DNA of 11,478 nt. Origin: Baffinella frigidus (lineage: Eukaryota; Cryptophyceae; Cryptomonadales; Baffinellaceae). The position numbers were made by a program, and so were the translations under genes. The notes beneath the pieces were generated by a model. It did not search any database. It was not told the DNA's origin and saw only the letters and a list, made by a program, of their open reading frames with translations. The stretch is from positions 100,698 to 112,175 of the forward strand of contig MU646653.1 in assembly GCA_026770585.1 (NCBI GenBank), read 5' to 3'. Shown here in pieces: positions 9,201 to 11,458 of this stretch (its first letter is position 1; each line of letters begins with the position of its first letter).

Positions 9201-10398
9201 CCAGTACACTGCTAGCCAGGATTTTTTGCTAAAGTCAACCCCCCCTTGAAACTGTCCACTTAAGAATCCCGGACGCCATGGTGGCGTCCATTTTACTGCA
9301 CCTCTCTCCCATTTTTTTCAGAGTCGACTAATACAAAATCTTCTGGCTAGCAGTGCAGTATGACCACGATCTTGGCATACTGCGCTCACCATAATTCAGA
9401 ATTCGATTCATTCAGTTGACACGATTCAGTATGAGCTGTGCACACTATTCAGTAAACACAGTATATGGTTCTCAACCCGAGTTGAGGCTTCCAGGATTAG
9501 TCACCGTCCTGGTGCAACACACACGCCTGGTTCAGTCAGGAGTAGGAAGAGGCAGTCTCCTCCAATGCACTGCTTGAGGGCTCCTGCTTCATTATCCACT
9601 CGCACGATTTCGGGTTTCAGGTTCAGGGTTCAGGATTCAGACTTCAGGGTGTAGGGTGTAGGGTTCAAGTTTCAAGGTTCCGGGTTCAGGGCTCAGGGTT
9701 CCGGGTTTCGGGTTCAGAGTTCCGGGTTCCGGATTCCAGGTTTCGGGTTTCGGGTTTCGGGTTTCGGGTTCCACCATACGGGTCCTCATCCTTAAGCGCC
9801 TTCGACAGCGGGTTGGCCAAGTACTCAGTGATCTGCTCGACGCGGATGCACCCCATGGTCCGAACAGCCAGCGCGCGGATCAGCGGGTTCGGATCCGAAG
9901 CGTCCTGCCGTTGGTTTCGGGTATCAGGTTTCGGGTATCAGGTTTCGGGTATCAGGTTTCGGGTTTCGGATTTCGGGCATCCTGCGGGCCGAGCGCCACG
10001 TCACAAGTGAGAAGTCGCCTTAAGTTGATTCTCCGGATTTCGGGTATCGGGATTTGGGCTTCGGGTTTAGGGTTCAAACATGTTTCGTTCCGCTGTGACT
10101 TGGCATAGTTGCTACTCGATTTTCGGGTATCGGGTGGTAGTTCGGGTATCGGACCTTGACGAAAGTGTTGACTGCCATGATGGCCAGGTCGGGCTGCGAC
10201 TTGGGTTTCGGGTTTCGGGTTTCAAATTTCGGGTATCAGGTATCGGGTTTCGATGTAGGATTTCGGGTATCGGGTTTCGGCTATCGATTTTCGGACCTTG
10301 ACGAAAGTGTTGACGGCCATGATGGCCAGGTCGGGCTGCGACTTGGCATAGTTGATCAGGTACAGGTACACCAGCTTCTTCAGCTCCAGGTTCGGCGT
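163..10398 (-). CDS. Beta-adaptin (AP-1/AP-2 beta subunit), split gene, partial at both ends
   Basis: Role (family knowledge): the beta-adaptin trunk is a curved solenoid of HEAT-like helical repeats. It pairs with the other AP large subunit and the small subunit in the adaptor core that links cargo and membrane to clathrin in the cytosol. Seen: minus-strand exons spell the family's signature strings in order, including [128 protein letters not shown] and LQLLTA. Sixteen exons join by GT-AG introns into 429 codons without a stop or frameshift. The N-terminal ~60 residues and everything after about residue 490, including hinge, clathrin box and appendage, are absent. FFCKYNDP and [15 protein letters not shown] resemble plant and algal beta-adaptins more than animal ones, from memory. 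Many eukaryotes share one beta subunit between AP-1 and AP-2, so the complex is not assigned. Confidence 0.95.
271..301. repeat. Perfect 14-bp hairpin AGGCATGATGGTGA-ATG-TCACCATCATGCCT
   Basis: The arms 271-284 and 288-301 are exact inverted copies with a 3-base loop. A related GGCATGATGATG occurs at 320-331. Confidence 0.9.
385..402 (-). repeat. 5' partial copy of exon 17 with mutated acceptor
   Basis: The minus strand reads VKLFLK in frame (GTGAAGCTGTTCCTGAAG) but is preceded by GGGGGCAT instead of GGGGGCAG, so the AG acceptor is lost by one change. It is followed by GTGTGA, which could act as a donor. Confidence 0.8.
767..811 (-). repeat. 3' partial copy of exon 16 with donor
   Basis: It matches the end of exon 16 (VQLQLLTAT region) and donor GTTCCG, with a few substitutions. 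A second, shorter copy at 571-602 has lost six bases (one GCAGCT unit). Confidence 0.92.
1029..1091 (-). CDS. Beta-adaptin exon 16 of window ([21 protein letters not shown])
   Basis: This 63-bp exon has acceptor ATGGCAG and donor GTTCGC. It encodes [20 protein letters not shown] then T (family: [29 protein letters not shown]). The upstream intron is the shortest of the gene (147 bp). Two 3' partial copies lie downstream at 767-811 and 571-602 inside heptamer arrays. Confidence 0.93.
1239..1304 (-). CDS. Beta-adaptin exon 15 of window ([22 protein letters not shown])
   Basis: This 66-bp exon has acceptor GGACAG and donor GTAACC, phase 0. It encodes [20 protein letters not shown] then LE (family: [23 protein letters not shown]). 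His replaces the near-invariant Glu of the GEYAERI motif. The upstream partial copy at 1449-1492 has the same His codon, so His predates that duplication. 5' partial copies lie at 1449-1492 and 1721-1742. Confidence 0.96.
1449..1492 (-). repeat. 5' partial copy of exon 15 with acceptor
   Basis: 44 bp matching [14 protein letters not shown] with acceptor GGGCAG and two substitutions. A shorter copy at 1721-1742 (ASLIWII, acceptor changed to GGGCG) lies further upstream. Confidence 0.93.
1594..1635 (-). repeat. 3' partial copy of exon 14
   Basis: It reads [13 protein letters not shown] followed by a stop-like TAG in place of the AAG|GT donor, so the splice site is lost. About 80% identical to the end of exon 14. 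Confidence 0.85.
1962..2076 (-). repeat. Dispersed intronic repeat at the donor of exon 14
   Basis: On the sense strand it begins at the splice donor itself (GTCTATTCTCAAGTTGACAT...). So the start of intron 14-15 is the same sequence that sits internally in intron 10-11, as expected for a mobile or copied intron segment. Confidence 0.85.
2077..2205 (-). CDS. Beta-adaptin exon 14 of window ([20 protein letters not shown]...)
   Basis: This 129-bp exon has acceptor GGGCAG and donor GTCTAT. It encodes [37 protein letters not shown] and ESAEAK (family: [43 protein letters not shown]). A 58-bp 5' partial copy lies upstream at 2332-2389, a 3' partial downstream at 1594-1635, and an inverted 5' stub at the left edge of the window. 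Confidence 0.97.
2332..2500 (-). repeat. 5' partial copy of exon 14 plus intron end
   Basis: 2332-2389 reads [18 protein letters not shown] with acceptor TCCAG. 2390-2490 repeats the intron end (TTGTATAT.GCGGTACAAATG, TCCGTTACGTTTGCGTTAAA). The tandem unit is offset 181 bp from the intact exon. Confidence 0.94.
2498..2574. repeat. Long hairpin CAGTCGTGGATAGT...ACTATCCACGACTG
   Basis: Arms of about 28-31 bp (CAGTCGTGGATAGTAGTGTG, then GCCGACTA; the other arm lacks three bases) flank a loop that repeats CGTGGATAGTAGT. It sits between the heptamer array and the duplicated intron-end unit. Confidence 0.88.
2724..2793 (-). CDS. Beta-adaptin exon 13 of window ([12 protein letters not shown]...LIQTK)
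   Basis: This 70-bp exon has acceptor TTGGCAG. Its first G completes the Arg codon from the previous exon. It encodes [20 protein letters not shown] then QTK (family: CAIKLERAAERC...LLELIQTKVNYVV). The donor is GTCAACCCC. Interestingly GTCAAC would read VN, the usual family residues at this point. Three 5' stub copies lie upstream. Confidence 0.95.
2859..2994 (-). repeat. Three 5' stub copies of exon 13
   Basis: 2859-2880 (TGCGCTGAGGATCGAC with AG acceptor), 2921-2940 (GCGTTGAACATCGA, decayed) and 2973-2994 (TGCGCTGAAGATCGAC) repeat the CALKID start of exon 13. Each is separated by TTTCGGG/TTCCGGG-type tract. Confidence 0.88.
3059..3116 (-). repeat. 3' partial copy of exon 12 (longest)
   Basis: It reads [18 protein letters not shown] with donor GTCTGC. 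It has Asp where the intact exon has Glu, so here the copy keeps the family-typical residue. There is no acceptor at its 5' edge. Confidence 0.93.
3258..3298 (-). repeat. 3' partial copy of exon 12 (middle)
   Basis: 41 bp matching [13 protein letters not shown] plus donor GTCTCC. The following intron start (CAACCTAAACGCCGACCC) also matches the start of the real intron (CCTCAACGCCGACCC), so exon end and intron start were copied together. Confidence 0.92.
3412..3435 (-). repeat. 3' partial copy of exon 12 (shortest)
   Basis: 24 bp covering AVRAIGR with the donor changed to GTTTGC. It lies directly beside a CTCTCTCTTTCTCTCT stretch. Confidence 0.9.
3484..3563 (-). CDS. Beta-adaptin exon 12 of window (VLMELKEYA...RKAVRAIGR)
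   Basis: This 80-bp exon has acceptor GAGACCAG, ends in phase 2 with GGA AG, and has donor GTCTGA. It encodes [20 protein letters not shown] then AVRAIG and a split Arg (family: [23 protein letters not shown]). It has one residue more than usual (AFAE for ATE) and Glu where the family and its own downstream copy at 3059-3116 have Asp. Three 3' partial copies lie downstream. Confidence 0.96.
3564..3720 (-). other. Intron 11-12: short, palindromic start
   Basis: The 157-bp intron begins with two palindrome-like blocks, GTGCGATCTCGCAC and GCGATATCGC, separated by CCTTTCGTTC. It has a short degenerate TTTAGGG stretch (3580-3620). Confidence 0.7.
3721..3813 (-). CDS. Beta-adaptin exon 11 of window ([16 protein letters not shown]...)
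   Basis: This 93-bp exon has acceptor AAACCAG and donor GTGCGA. It encodes [20 protein letters not shown] then [11 protein letters not shown] (family: VFF.KYNDPIYVK.EKL.IM..LAS..NI.QVL). The Ser in NDPSYVK replaces the usual Ile. No partial copies were seen. Confidence 0.96.
3814..4180 (-). other. Intron 10-11: dispersed element and pure TTTAGGG array
   Basis: In this 367-bp intron the acceptor side carries the purest TTTAGGG array of the window (about eight units, 3834-3890). The middle carries the element shared with intron 14-15 (3916-4034). Nothing recognisable lies in 4035-4180. Confidence 0.85.
3916..4034 (-). repeat. Dispersed intronic repeat, mate of 1962-2077
   Basis: It shares with 1962-2077 the strings CTCAGTCTATTTGGGCT, a GTG.GCCC block, CTTTTCCCGC/CTTTTCCGCTCC, and CAGCATGTCAACTT(A/G)AGAATAG, at about 75-80% over ~115 bp. 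Both lie in the same orientation within introns of the gene. Confidence 0.88.
4181..4282 (-). CDS. Beta-adaptin exon 10 of window ([18 protein letters not shown]...)
   Basis: This 102-bp exon has acceptor CGAACAG, donor GTCAGA, and phase 0 boundaries. It encodes [20 protein letters not shown] then [14 protein letters not shown], one of the most diagnostic beta-adaptin blocks (family: [24 protein letters not shown]). Two 5' partial copies with their acceptors lie upstream at 4376-4424 and 4517-4560. Confidence 0.97.
4376..4424 (-). repeat. 5' partial copy of exon 10 with acceptor (first)
   Basis: It is identical to exon 10 over [12 protein letters not shown] and the acceptor CGAACAG, and the flanking GTGACTAGTGTGTTAGACAC is also shared. 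It lies 131 bp upstream of the equivalent position in the intact exon. Confidence 0.95.
4517..4560 (-). repeat. 5' partial copy of exon 10 with acceptor (second)
   Basis: It has three substitutions relative to exon 10 (reads [12 protein letters not shown], acceptor CGCACAG) and lies 141 bp upstream of the first copy. It is more diverged than the first copy, which suggests stepwise duplication. Confidence 0.93.
4888..4932 (-). repeat. 3' partial copy of exon 9
   Basis: It reads (M)[12 protein letters not shown] and then diverges (GAACCCCCC in place of GTCACCCCC), so this copy has lost its GT donor. There are three or so mismatches over 45 bp. Confidence 0.9.
5105..5182 (-). CDS. Beta-adaptin exon 9 of window ([11 protein letters not shown]...KKLSPPM)
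   Basis: This 78-bp exon follows acceptor CCCCTAG and precedes donor GTCACCCCC. It encodes [20 protein letters not shown] then KLSPPM (plant-type: MELI...LCKKMAPPLVTLL). Donor GTCACC echoes the start of the following exon, GTGACT. A 45-bp 3' partial copy lies downstream at 4888-4932. Confidence 0.92.
5183..5431 (-). repeat. Intron 8-9: almost pure TTTAGGG/CTTGGGG tract
   Basis: In this 249-bp intron about 225 bp (5191-5417) are heptamers: TTTAGGG, CTTAGGG, CTTGGGG, TTTGGGG, TTCAGGG and TTTAGTG. It is essentially an interstitial telomere-like array bounded by splice sites. Confidence 0.92.
5432..5485 (-). CDS. Beta-adaptin exon 8 of window ([18 protein letters not shown])
   Basis: This 54-bp exon has acceptor CTTGCAG, donor GTTCGT, and phase 0 boundaries. 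It encodes [18 protein letters not shown], almost identical to the family motif [21 protein letters not shown]. Its first ~10 bases and the acceptor are repeated twice upstream (near 5594 and 5706) as part of a tandem duplication. Confidence 0.95.
5480..5716 (-). repeat. Tandem units: exon-8 start plus acceptor plus intron end
   Basis: The string GTAACCTGCAAGCAAG, which spans the exon 8 acceptor, recurs at 5481 and 5596, and in part at 5709 (GTAACCTGCC). ACTAAAAATGGGGTAGTTRG, GGCCTACGG and a following CCTA-rich stretch recur in each unit (5516 and 5655). The unit length is about 112-139 bp with indels. All copies keep a usable AG|GT acceptor. Confidence 0.88.
5486..6091 (-). other. Intron 7b-8: heptamers, G run, inverted element, tandem acceptor units
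   Basis: The 606-bp intron starts with GTAAACCCC inside a TTTAGGG/TTTGGGG/CTTAGGG tract (5966-6090). It then has a 3' stub of exon 7 (5952-5964), a 13-base G run (5936-5948), the inverted element and two tandem acceptor-containing units next to exon 8. Confidence 0.85.
5746..5864 (-). repeat. Inverted intronic element, mate of 6187-6285
   Basis: On the minus strand it reads TCCGGAACACACCAGAATAT, GCGCCACTTTTATGCTATGT, ...GAATGTATGCCCAAGATCGC. The plus strand at 6187-6285 carries the same order of blocks (TCCGGAACACACCAGAAAAT, GCGCCACTTTTA, GTTGTATGCCCACGATCGC) with indels. A third partial copy is at 6555-6600. The two long copies face each other across exon 7 copy b, so a hairpin could form in DNA or pre-mRNA. 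Confidence 0.85.
6092..6163 (-). CDS. Beta-adaptin exon 7, copy b ([10 protein letters not shown]...EAEGIIER)
   Basis: This second full-length, in-frame 72-bp copy has an intact acceptor (TGGCAG) and donor GTAAACCCC, again running into the heptamer tract. It differs from copy a at one residue, with Gly for Ser before IIER. Its donor looks stronger than copy a's GTCACT, so it is a good candidate for the constitutive copy. The two could be mutually exclusive exons. Inclusion of both would add 24 residues inside a HEAT-like repeat and probably disrupt the fold. Confidence 0.9.
6187..6285 (+). repeat. Intronic element, inverted mate of 5746-5864
   Basis: It lies in the 157-bp intron between exon 7 copies a and b and shares CCGGAACACACCAGAAAATG, GCGCCACTTTTA, TATGTTAGGCTTTGATTTG and TATGCCCACGATCGCAAC-type blocks with the inverted copy. 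Confidence 0.85.
6321..6392 (-). CDS. Beta-adaptin exon 7, copy a ([10 protein letters not shown]...EAESIIER)
   Basis: This 72-bp, 24-codon exon has acceptor ACGCAG and is phase 0. It encodes [20 protein letters not shown] then IIER (family: IFILDCLSNYNPKDDREAQSICERVTPRL). Downstream of CGC the sequence continues GTCACTCCCAGGCTG, which would read VTPRL and is the start of the next exon in decayed form, so this copy may preserve the pre-intron arrangement. A second full copy lies 157 bp downstream. Only one copy can fit a normal protein. Confidence 0.9.
6512..6600 (-). repeat. 5' partial copy of exon 7 plus upstream intron end
   Basis: 6512-6538 repeats the acceptor region and VAILDALA of exon 7, with TTGCAAG... 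slightly altered (GGCAAG|GTTGCGATCC...; the AG is kept). The following ~60 bp (ATTTCATTCCGGAACACACC..., GCGCCACTTTTA) match the intron end upstream of exon 7 copy b (6169-6225), so intron end and exon start were duplicated together. Confidence 0.9.
6581..6608. repeat. Perfect palindrome around CGCCACTTTTAT...ATAAAAGTGGCG
   Basis: Two 12-bp arms flank a 3-base loop (GCT). It lies at the edge of the repeated 6512-6600 segment. The same GCGCCACTTTTATGCTAT string also occurs inverted near 5824-5842. Confidence 0.85.
6975..7028 (-). repeat. CCCTCCA heptamer array, strand-flipped
   Basis: About seven head-to-tail CCCTCCA units lie on the plus strand (TGGAGGG on the minus strand). Every other heptamer array in the window has its G-rich strand on plus, so this one is inverted relative to the gene. 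Confidence 0.9.
7045..7100 (-). repeat. 3' partial copy of exon 6 with its donor
   Basis: It reads [15 protein letters not shown] followed by donor GTCCGT, matching the 3' half of exon 6 with a few substitutions (Asn to Ile). The match ends at the fold-back element beginning at 7091-7100. Confidence 0.88.
7091..7249. mobile_element. 159-bp fold-back element, arms ~65 bp
   Basis: The left arm CACCAAGTTAATCTCCATAC..., with CAATTGCTTTTGG and TTTACTACAC further in, pairs with the reverse complement of the right arm CACCAACTTTAATCTCCATA..., with TAATTGCTCTTGG and ATTACTACAC, at roughly 80-85% over ~65 bp. The loop is short and AT-rich. It lies exactly where the exon-6 3' copy stops matching exon 6, suggesting insertion into that copy. 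No clear target duplication was seen. Confidence 0.78.
7281..7418. repeat. Fold-back element with ~20-bp inverted ends (CCCTCACAGG...)
   Basis: TGCCCTCACAGGCCGCTCAAA at the left pairs with TTTGAGCTTCCTGTGAGGGC at the right, mismatched at two central bases. Inner segments also pair loosely (GTCCTTGTAC / GTAC...GAAGGAC). There is no coding capacity. A clear target duplication could not be fixed. GGACCTGCCC occurs on both outer sides, but it is also exon-6 sequence. Confidence 0.6.
7430..7512 (-). CDS. Beta-adaptin exon 6 of window ([10 protein letters not shown]...ECAEWGQ)
   Basis: This 83-bp exon starts in phase 1 after AAACAG and ends CAG before donor GTCCTA. It encodes [20 protein letters not shown] then NECAEWGQ (family: ...INKLLTALNECTEWGQ). 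Two upstream partial copies (7862-7897 and 7640-7680) repeat its 5' half, and one downstream copy (7045-7100) repeats its 3' half. Only this copy is complete and in frame. Confidence 0.94.
7640..7680 (-). repeat. 5' partial copy of exon 6 (proximal, decayed)
   Basis: It keeps CGCAG, CTCGAGCTTTTGG and GGGGCCAAG of exon 6 but has lost the GGCCGGGGCTGTT stretch. It shares the upstream flank (GGCGCA/CTGGCGCAG) with the distal copy, so the two are copies of one intron-end plus exon-start unit. Confidence 0.75.
7862..7897 (-). repeat. 5' partial copy of exon 6 (distal)
   Basis: It repeats the acceptor CGCAG and the first ~35 bases of exon 6, reading (G)[10 protein letters not shown], and then diverges. 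The reading phase at the acceptor matches the intact exon. Confidence 0.85.
8062..8125 (-). CDS. Beta-adaptin exon 5 of window ([21 protein letters not shown])
   Basis: This 64-bp exon follows acceptor AACCAG, which sits directly beside a TTTGGGG tract. It encodes [20 protein letters not shown] then S and a split glycine (family: DSNPMVVANAVAALSEISES). The donor is GTGCGA, phase 1. No copy was seen. Confidence 0.93.
8126..8412 (-). repeat. Intron 4-5: TTTGGGG, TTTCGGG and TTTAGGG arrays
   Basis: The 287-bp intron is almost wholly heptameric: TTTGGGG x6 (8128-8172), a looser GTAGATRTGGGTGGTTTAGGG section (8213-8300), then TTTCGGG x6 (8344-8385) and TTTAGGG up to the donor of exon 4. Neighbouring arrays each use a different homogeneous heptamer. 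Confidence 0.88.
8413..8457 (-). CDS. Beta-adaptin exon 4 of window ([15 protein letters not shown])
   Basis: At 45 bp this is the smallest complete exon. It encodes [15 protein letters not shown] (family: VEDQGFLDSLRDLI). The acceptor is ACAACAG. The donor GTAAACCCTAAACCC runs straight into the telomere-like heptamer tract, so the repeat itself supplies the 5' splice site. Both boundaries are phase 0. Confidence 0.92.
8458..8762 (-). other. Intron 3-4: TTTAGGG/TTCAGGG tract
   Basis: The 305-bp intron is mostly degenerate TTTAGGG, TTTGGGG, TTCAGGG and TTTAGTG heptamers (8469-8656), plus the exon-3 copy and two units of TGGTCAAAAGGGTTTGG (8699-8742). Confidence 0.85.
8657..8694 (-). repeat. 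3' partial copy of exon 3 with its donor
   Basis: 38 bp match the 3' half of exon 3 and its donor ([14 protein letters not shown]) with one internal mismatch. It lies in intron 3-4, surrounded by TTTAGGG-type tract. Confidence 0.9.
8763..8818 (-). CDS. Beta-adaptin exon 3 of window ([19 protein letters not shown])
   Basis: This 56-bp exon has acceptor AATCGCAG and begins in phase 1. It encodes (V)[18 protein letters not shown], the family's YVRKTAAVCVAKLHDIN segment. It ends ATG before donor GTCAAAC. The next exon also begins GTCAAA, so the six bases at the donor are repeated at the start of the downstream exon. A 38-bp copy of the 3' part lies downstream at 8657-8694. Confidence 0.94.
8824..9125 (+). 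repeat. ATTCAGTATACA-type dispersed/tandem units
   Basis: The core GATTCAGTATACAC, with variants such as TTCAGTACATACTGTACA and TTCAGTATTCAGTATACA, recurs many times. The unit contains the palindrome GTATAC. The array is interrupted by a stem-loop block and resumes with ATTCAGTATGAGC and TTCAGTAAACACAG at 9420-9470, after the MITE-like insertion. Confidence 0.8.
8928..9023. repeat. Nested stem-loop block flanked by CCCTTAAGTG...CACTTAAGGG
   Basis: The outer arms CCCTTAAGTGACCAG and CTGGCCACTTAAGGG pair with a single mismatch. Inside are a perfect 8-bp hairpin (GCGGGTCG-TTTT-CGACCCGC) and a near-palindrome AGGCGCATGCGCCCT. The block splits the ATTCAGTATACA array in two, as an inserted fold-back element would. 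Confidence 0.75.
9207..9355. mobile_element. 149-bp MITE-like element, 13-bp TIRs, CAGTA flanks
   Basis: Perfect inverted ends CACTGCTAGCCAG (9207-9219) and CTGGCTAGCAGTG (9343-9355) extend imperfectly inward (GATTTTTTG / CAAAATCTT). Both ends are flanked directly by CAGTA (9202-9206 and 9356-9360), a likely 5-bp target-site duplication. The interior has no coding capacity and a perfect 8-bp hairpin around GGACGCCATGGTGGCGTCC (9271-9289). It is non-autonomous. The superfamily is undecided: CACTG ends recall CACTA elements, but those usually make 3-bp duplications. Because the surroundings are rich in CAGTA, the flanking match is weaker evidence than it looks. Confidence 0.85.
9775..9904 (-). 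CDS. Beta-adaptin exon 2 of window ([16 protein letters not shown]...)
   Basis: This 130-bp exon is preceded by GGCAG and followed by donor GTGGAA, ending in phase 1. It encodes [20 protein letters not shown], then RVEQITEYL and KALKDEDPY, the most conserved stretch of the adaptin trunk (family: [19 protein letters not shown]). The last base, G, joins TG of the next exon to give valine in DPYVRKTAA. No partial copy of this exon was seen. Confidence 0.96.
9905..10296 (-). other. Intron 1-2: TTTCGGG/TATCAGG heptad arrays and exon-1 fragments
   Basis: The 392-bp intron contains period-14 arrays alternating TTTCGGG and TATCAGG (9913-9977) and TTTCGGG/TATCGGG (10025-10070, 10202-10290), interleaved with the exon-1 fragments. 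No other feature is evident. Confidence 0.8.
10149..10204 (-). repeat. 3' partial copy of exon 1 with its donor
   Basis: 56 bp matching 10291-10346 with one mismatch. It contains [15 protein letters not shown] plus donor GTCCGA. A further fragment, 10092-10111, matches the interior of the same exon (19 of 20 bases). Confidence 0.92.
10297..10398 (-). CDS. Beta-adaptin exon 1 of window (TPNLELKK...NTFVK)
   Basis: This 102-bp, 34-codon exon starts after an ACGCAG acceptor and ends AAG before donor GTCCGA, phase 0 at both ends. It encodes [20 protein letters not shown] and then [14 protein letters not shown], matching the family segment that begins near residue 60 (QTDNLELKKL in animals). The exons for the first ~60 residues should lie further upstream but are not recognisable in 10399-11478. 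Three partial copies of this exon lie in the flanking non-coding DNA. Confidence 0.95.
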
Positions 10399-10587
10399 CT
10401 GCGTTTGGGGTTTGGGGTTTGGGGTTTAGGGTTTAGGGTTTAGGGTTTTGGGTTTAGGGTTCGGCGTCTACGGAGTTCCCCGCACGGCTGTTATCTTGGC
10501 AACTTAGCAACTTAACTAACCCTTCTCCCATCCACGTACGAAAGTTAACTAACCCAGCGTCCACGAACGAGAGTTGACTGACTCATC

Positions 10588-10650
10588 GCGACTTGGCATA
10601 GTTGATCAGGTACAGGTACACCAGCTTCTTCAGCTCCAAGTTCGGCGTCT
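10588..10650 (-). repeat. 5' partial copy of exon 1 with its acceptor
   Basis: About 61 bp nearly identical to 10334-10400 of the intact exon and acceptor, with a single mismatch noted. It encodes [19 protein letters not shown] and then diverges. The ACGCAG acceptor is intact, so it is a decoy splice site. A second stub, 10460-10470, keeps only the first bases (ACGCCGAA). Confidence 0.93.
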
Positions 10651-11120
10651 GCGTTTGGGTTTTGGGGTTTTGGGTTTTGGGTTTTGGGTTTTGGGTTTAG
10701 GGTTTACAACGGAGTTCCCCGCACGGTTGTTAACTTTGGAACTCTGTTAACTTAGGAACCTAAAGGACCCATCTTCCATCCACGTACGAGTACGAGTACG
10801 AGTGTTGACTAAACCGTCTCCCATCCACAGGCGAGCGTTAACCGTACGTAGGTTCACTTTTGAGGACTGCCACTGTACCGAAGCGGGCCTGTCTTAGTGC
10901 CCATCGACCTTTGAACCACTCATATCCAGGGTTGAGAGCAAACAATCCAACACAGGAATTTCGTGCATAACCCATACCTGGATAATCCATAGACCCTACG
11001 GTAGGCAATCCGCAGGGACATAGGGTTCTTCCTCTCCTGACAGCTACGGTTCTCCCCCGTAGCTGTAGCCAAATCCTCTCTCTTAGCTGCAACTAAATTC
11101 TCTCTCTTGAGTGTAGCCAC

Positions 11121-11192
11121 AGTAGGGTGTAGGGTGTGGGGTGCAGGGTGTGGGGTGCAGGGTGTAGGGTGTGGGGTGCAGGGTGTAGGGTG
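11121..11192 (+). repeat. GGGTGTA / GGGTGCA / GGGTGTG heptamer array
   Basis: About ten period-7 units lie here, including alternating GGGTGTGGGGTGCA. The period matches the telomere-like arrays but the A/T content is lower. Confidence 0.88.
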
Positions 11193-11458
11193 CGATCTGT
11201 CTGCCCCGACAGCTCCGGATACAGTAGATGTAGCCAAACATTCTCCCCCAACCTGAGTCGTTAACGCCGGGTGGGTCCCTCTATCTTACGCTACACACCC
11301 AGAGGTCTGCGCCTGTGGCCGAAACGATTCGAATCGTCTAATACCTCAACCCAGAAACCGTCTCGGCAAATCTCAAACTGGGGTGGTGGTGGTGAACTCC
11401 CTGAAACTGGTGGTGGTAAAATCTCCTCAAACTGGGAGGATAGGCAGATCTGGCGGTA

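Larger units (their letters stand above)
8819..9774 (-). other. Intron 2-3: ATTCAGTATACA array, MITE-like element, heptamers
   Basis: The 956-bp intron holds ATTCAGTATACA-type units (8824-8900, 9028-9125, 9420-9475), a stem-loop block (8928-9023), a 149-bp inverted-repeat element (9207-9355), and a TTCAGGG/TTTCGGG/TTCCGGG tract (9607-9770) next to exon 2. It is the only intron where the heptamer tract covers less than about a quarter of the length. Confidence 0.8.

Noticed and set aside
9207-9355. Assignment of the MITE-like element to the CACTA superfamily
   Set aside because: Ends begin CACTG, but flanks suggest a 5-bp duplication rather than 3 bp, and no transposase is present to decide.
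163-10398. Processed or dead pseudogene
   Set aside because: Introns are present and 429 codons stay in frame with conserved residues. Only the edge exon 17 is damaged, next to a suspicious junction.
10838-11237. Minus-strand frames of 84 and 105 codons upstream of exon 1
   Set aside because: They read through heptamer repeats (HPTPCTPHP) and low-complexity units, match no beta-adaptin N-terminus, and show no domain.
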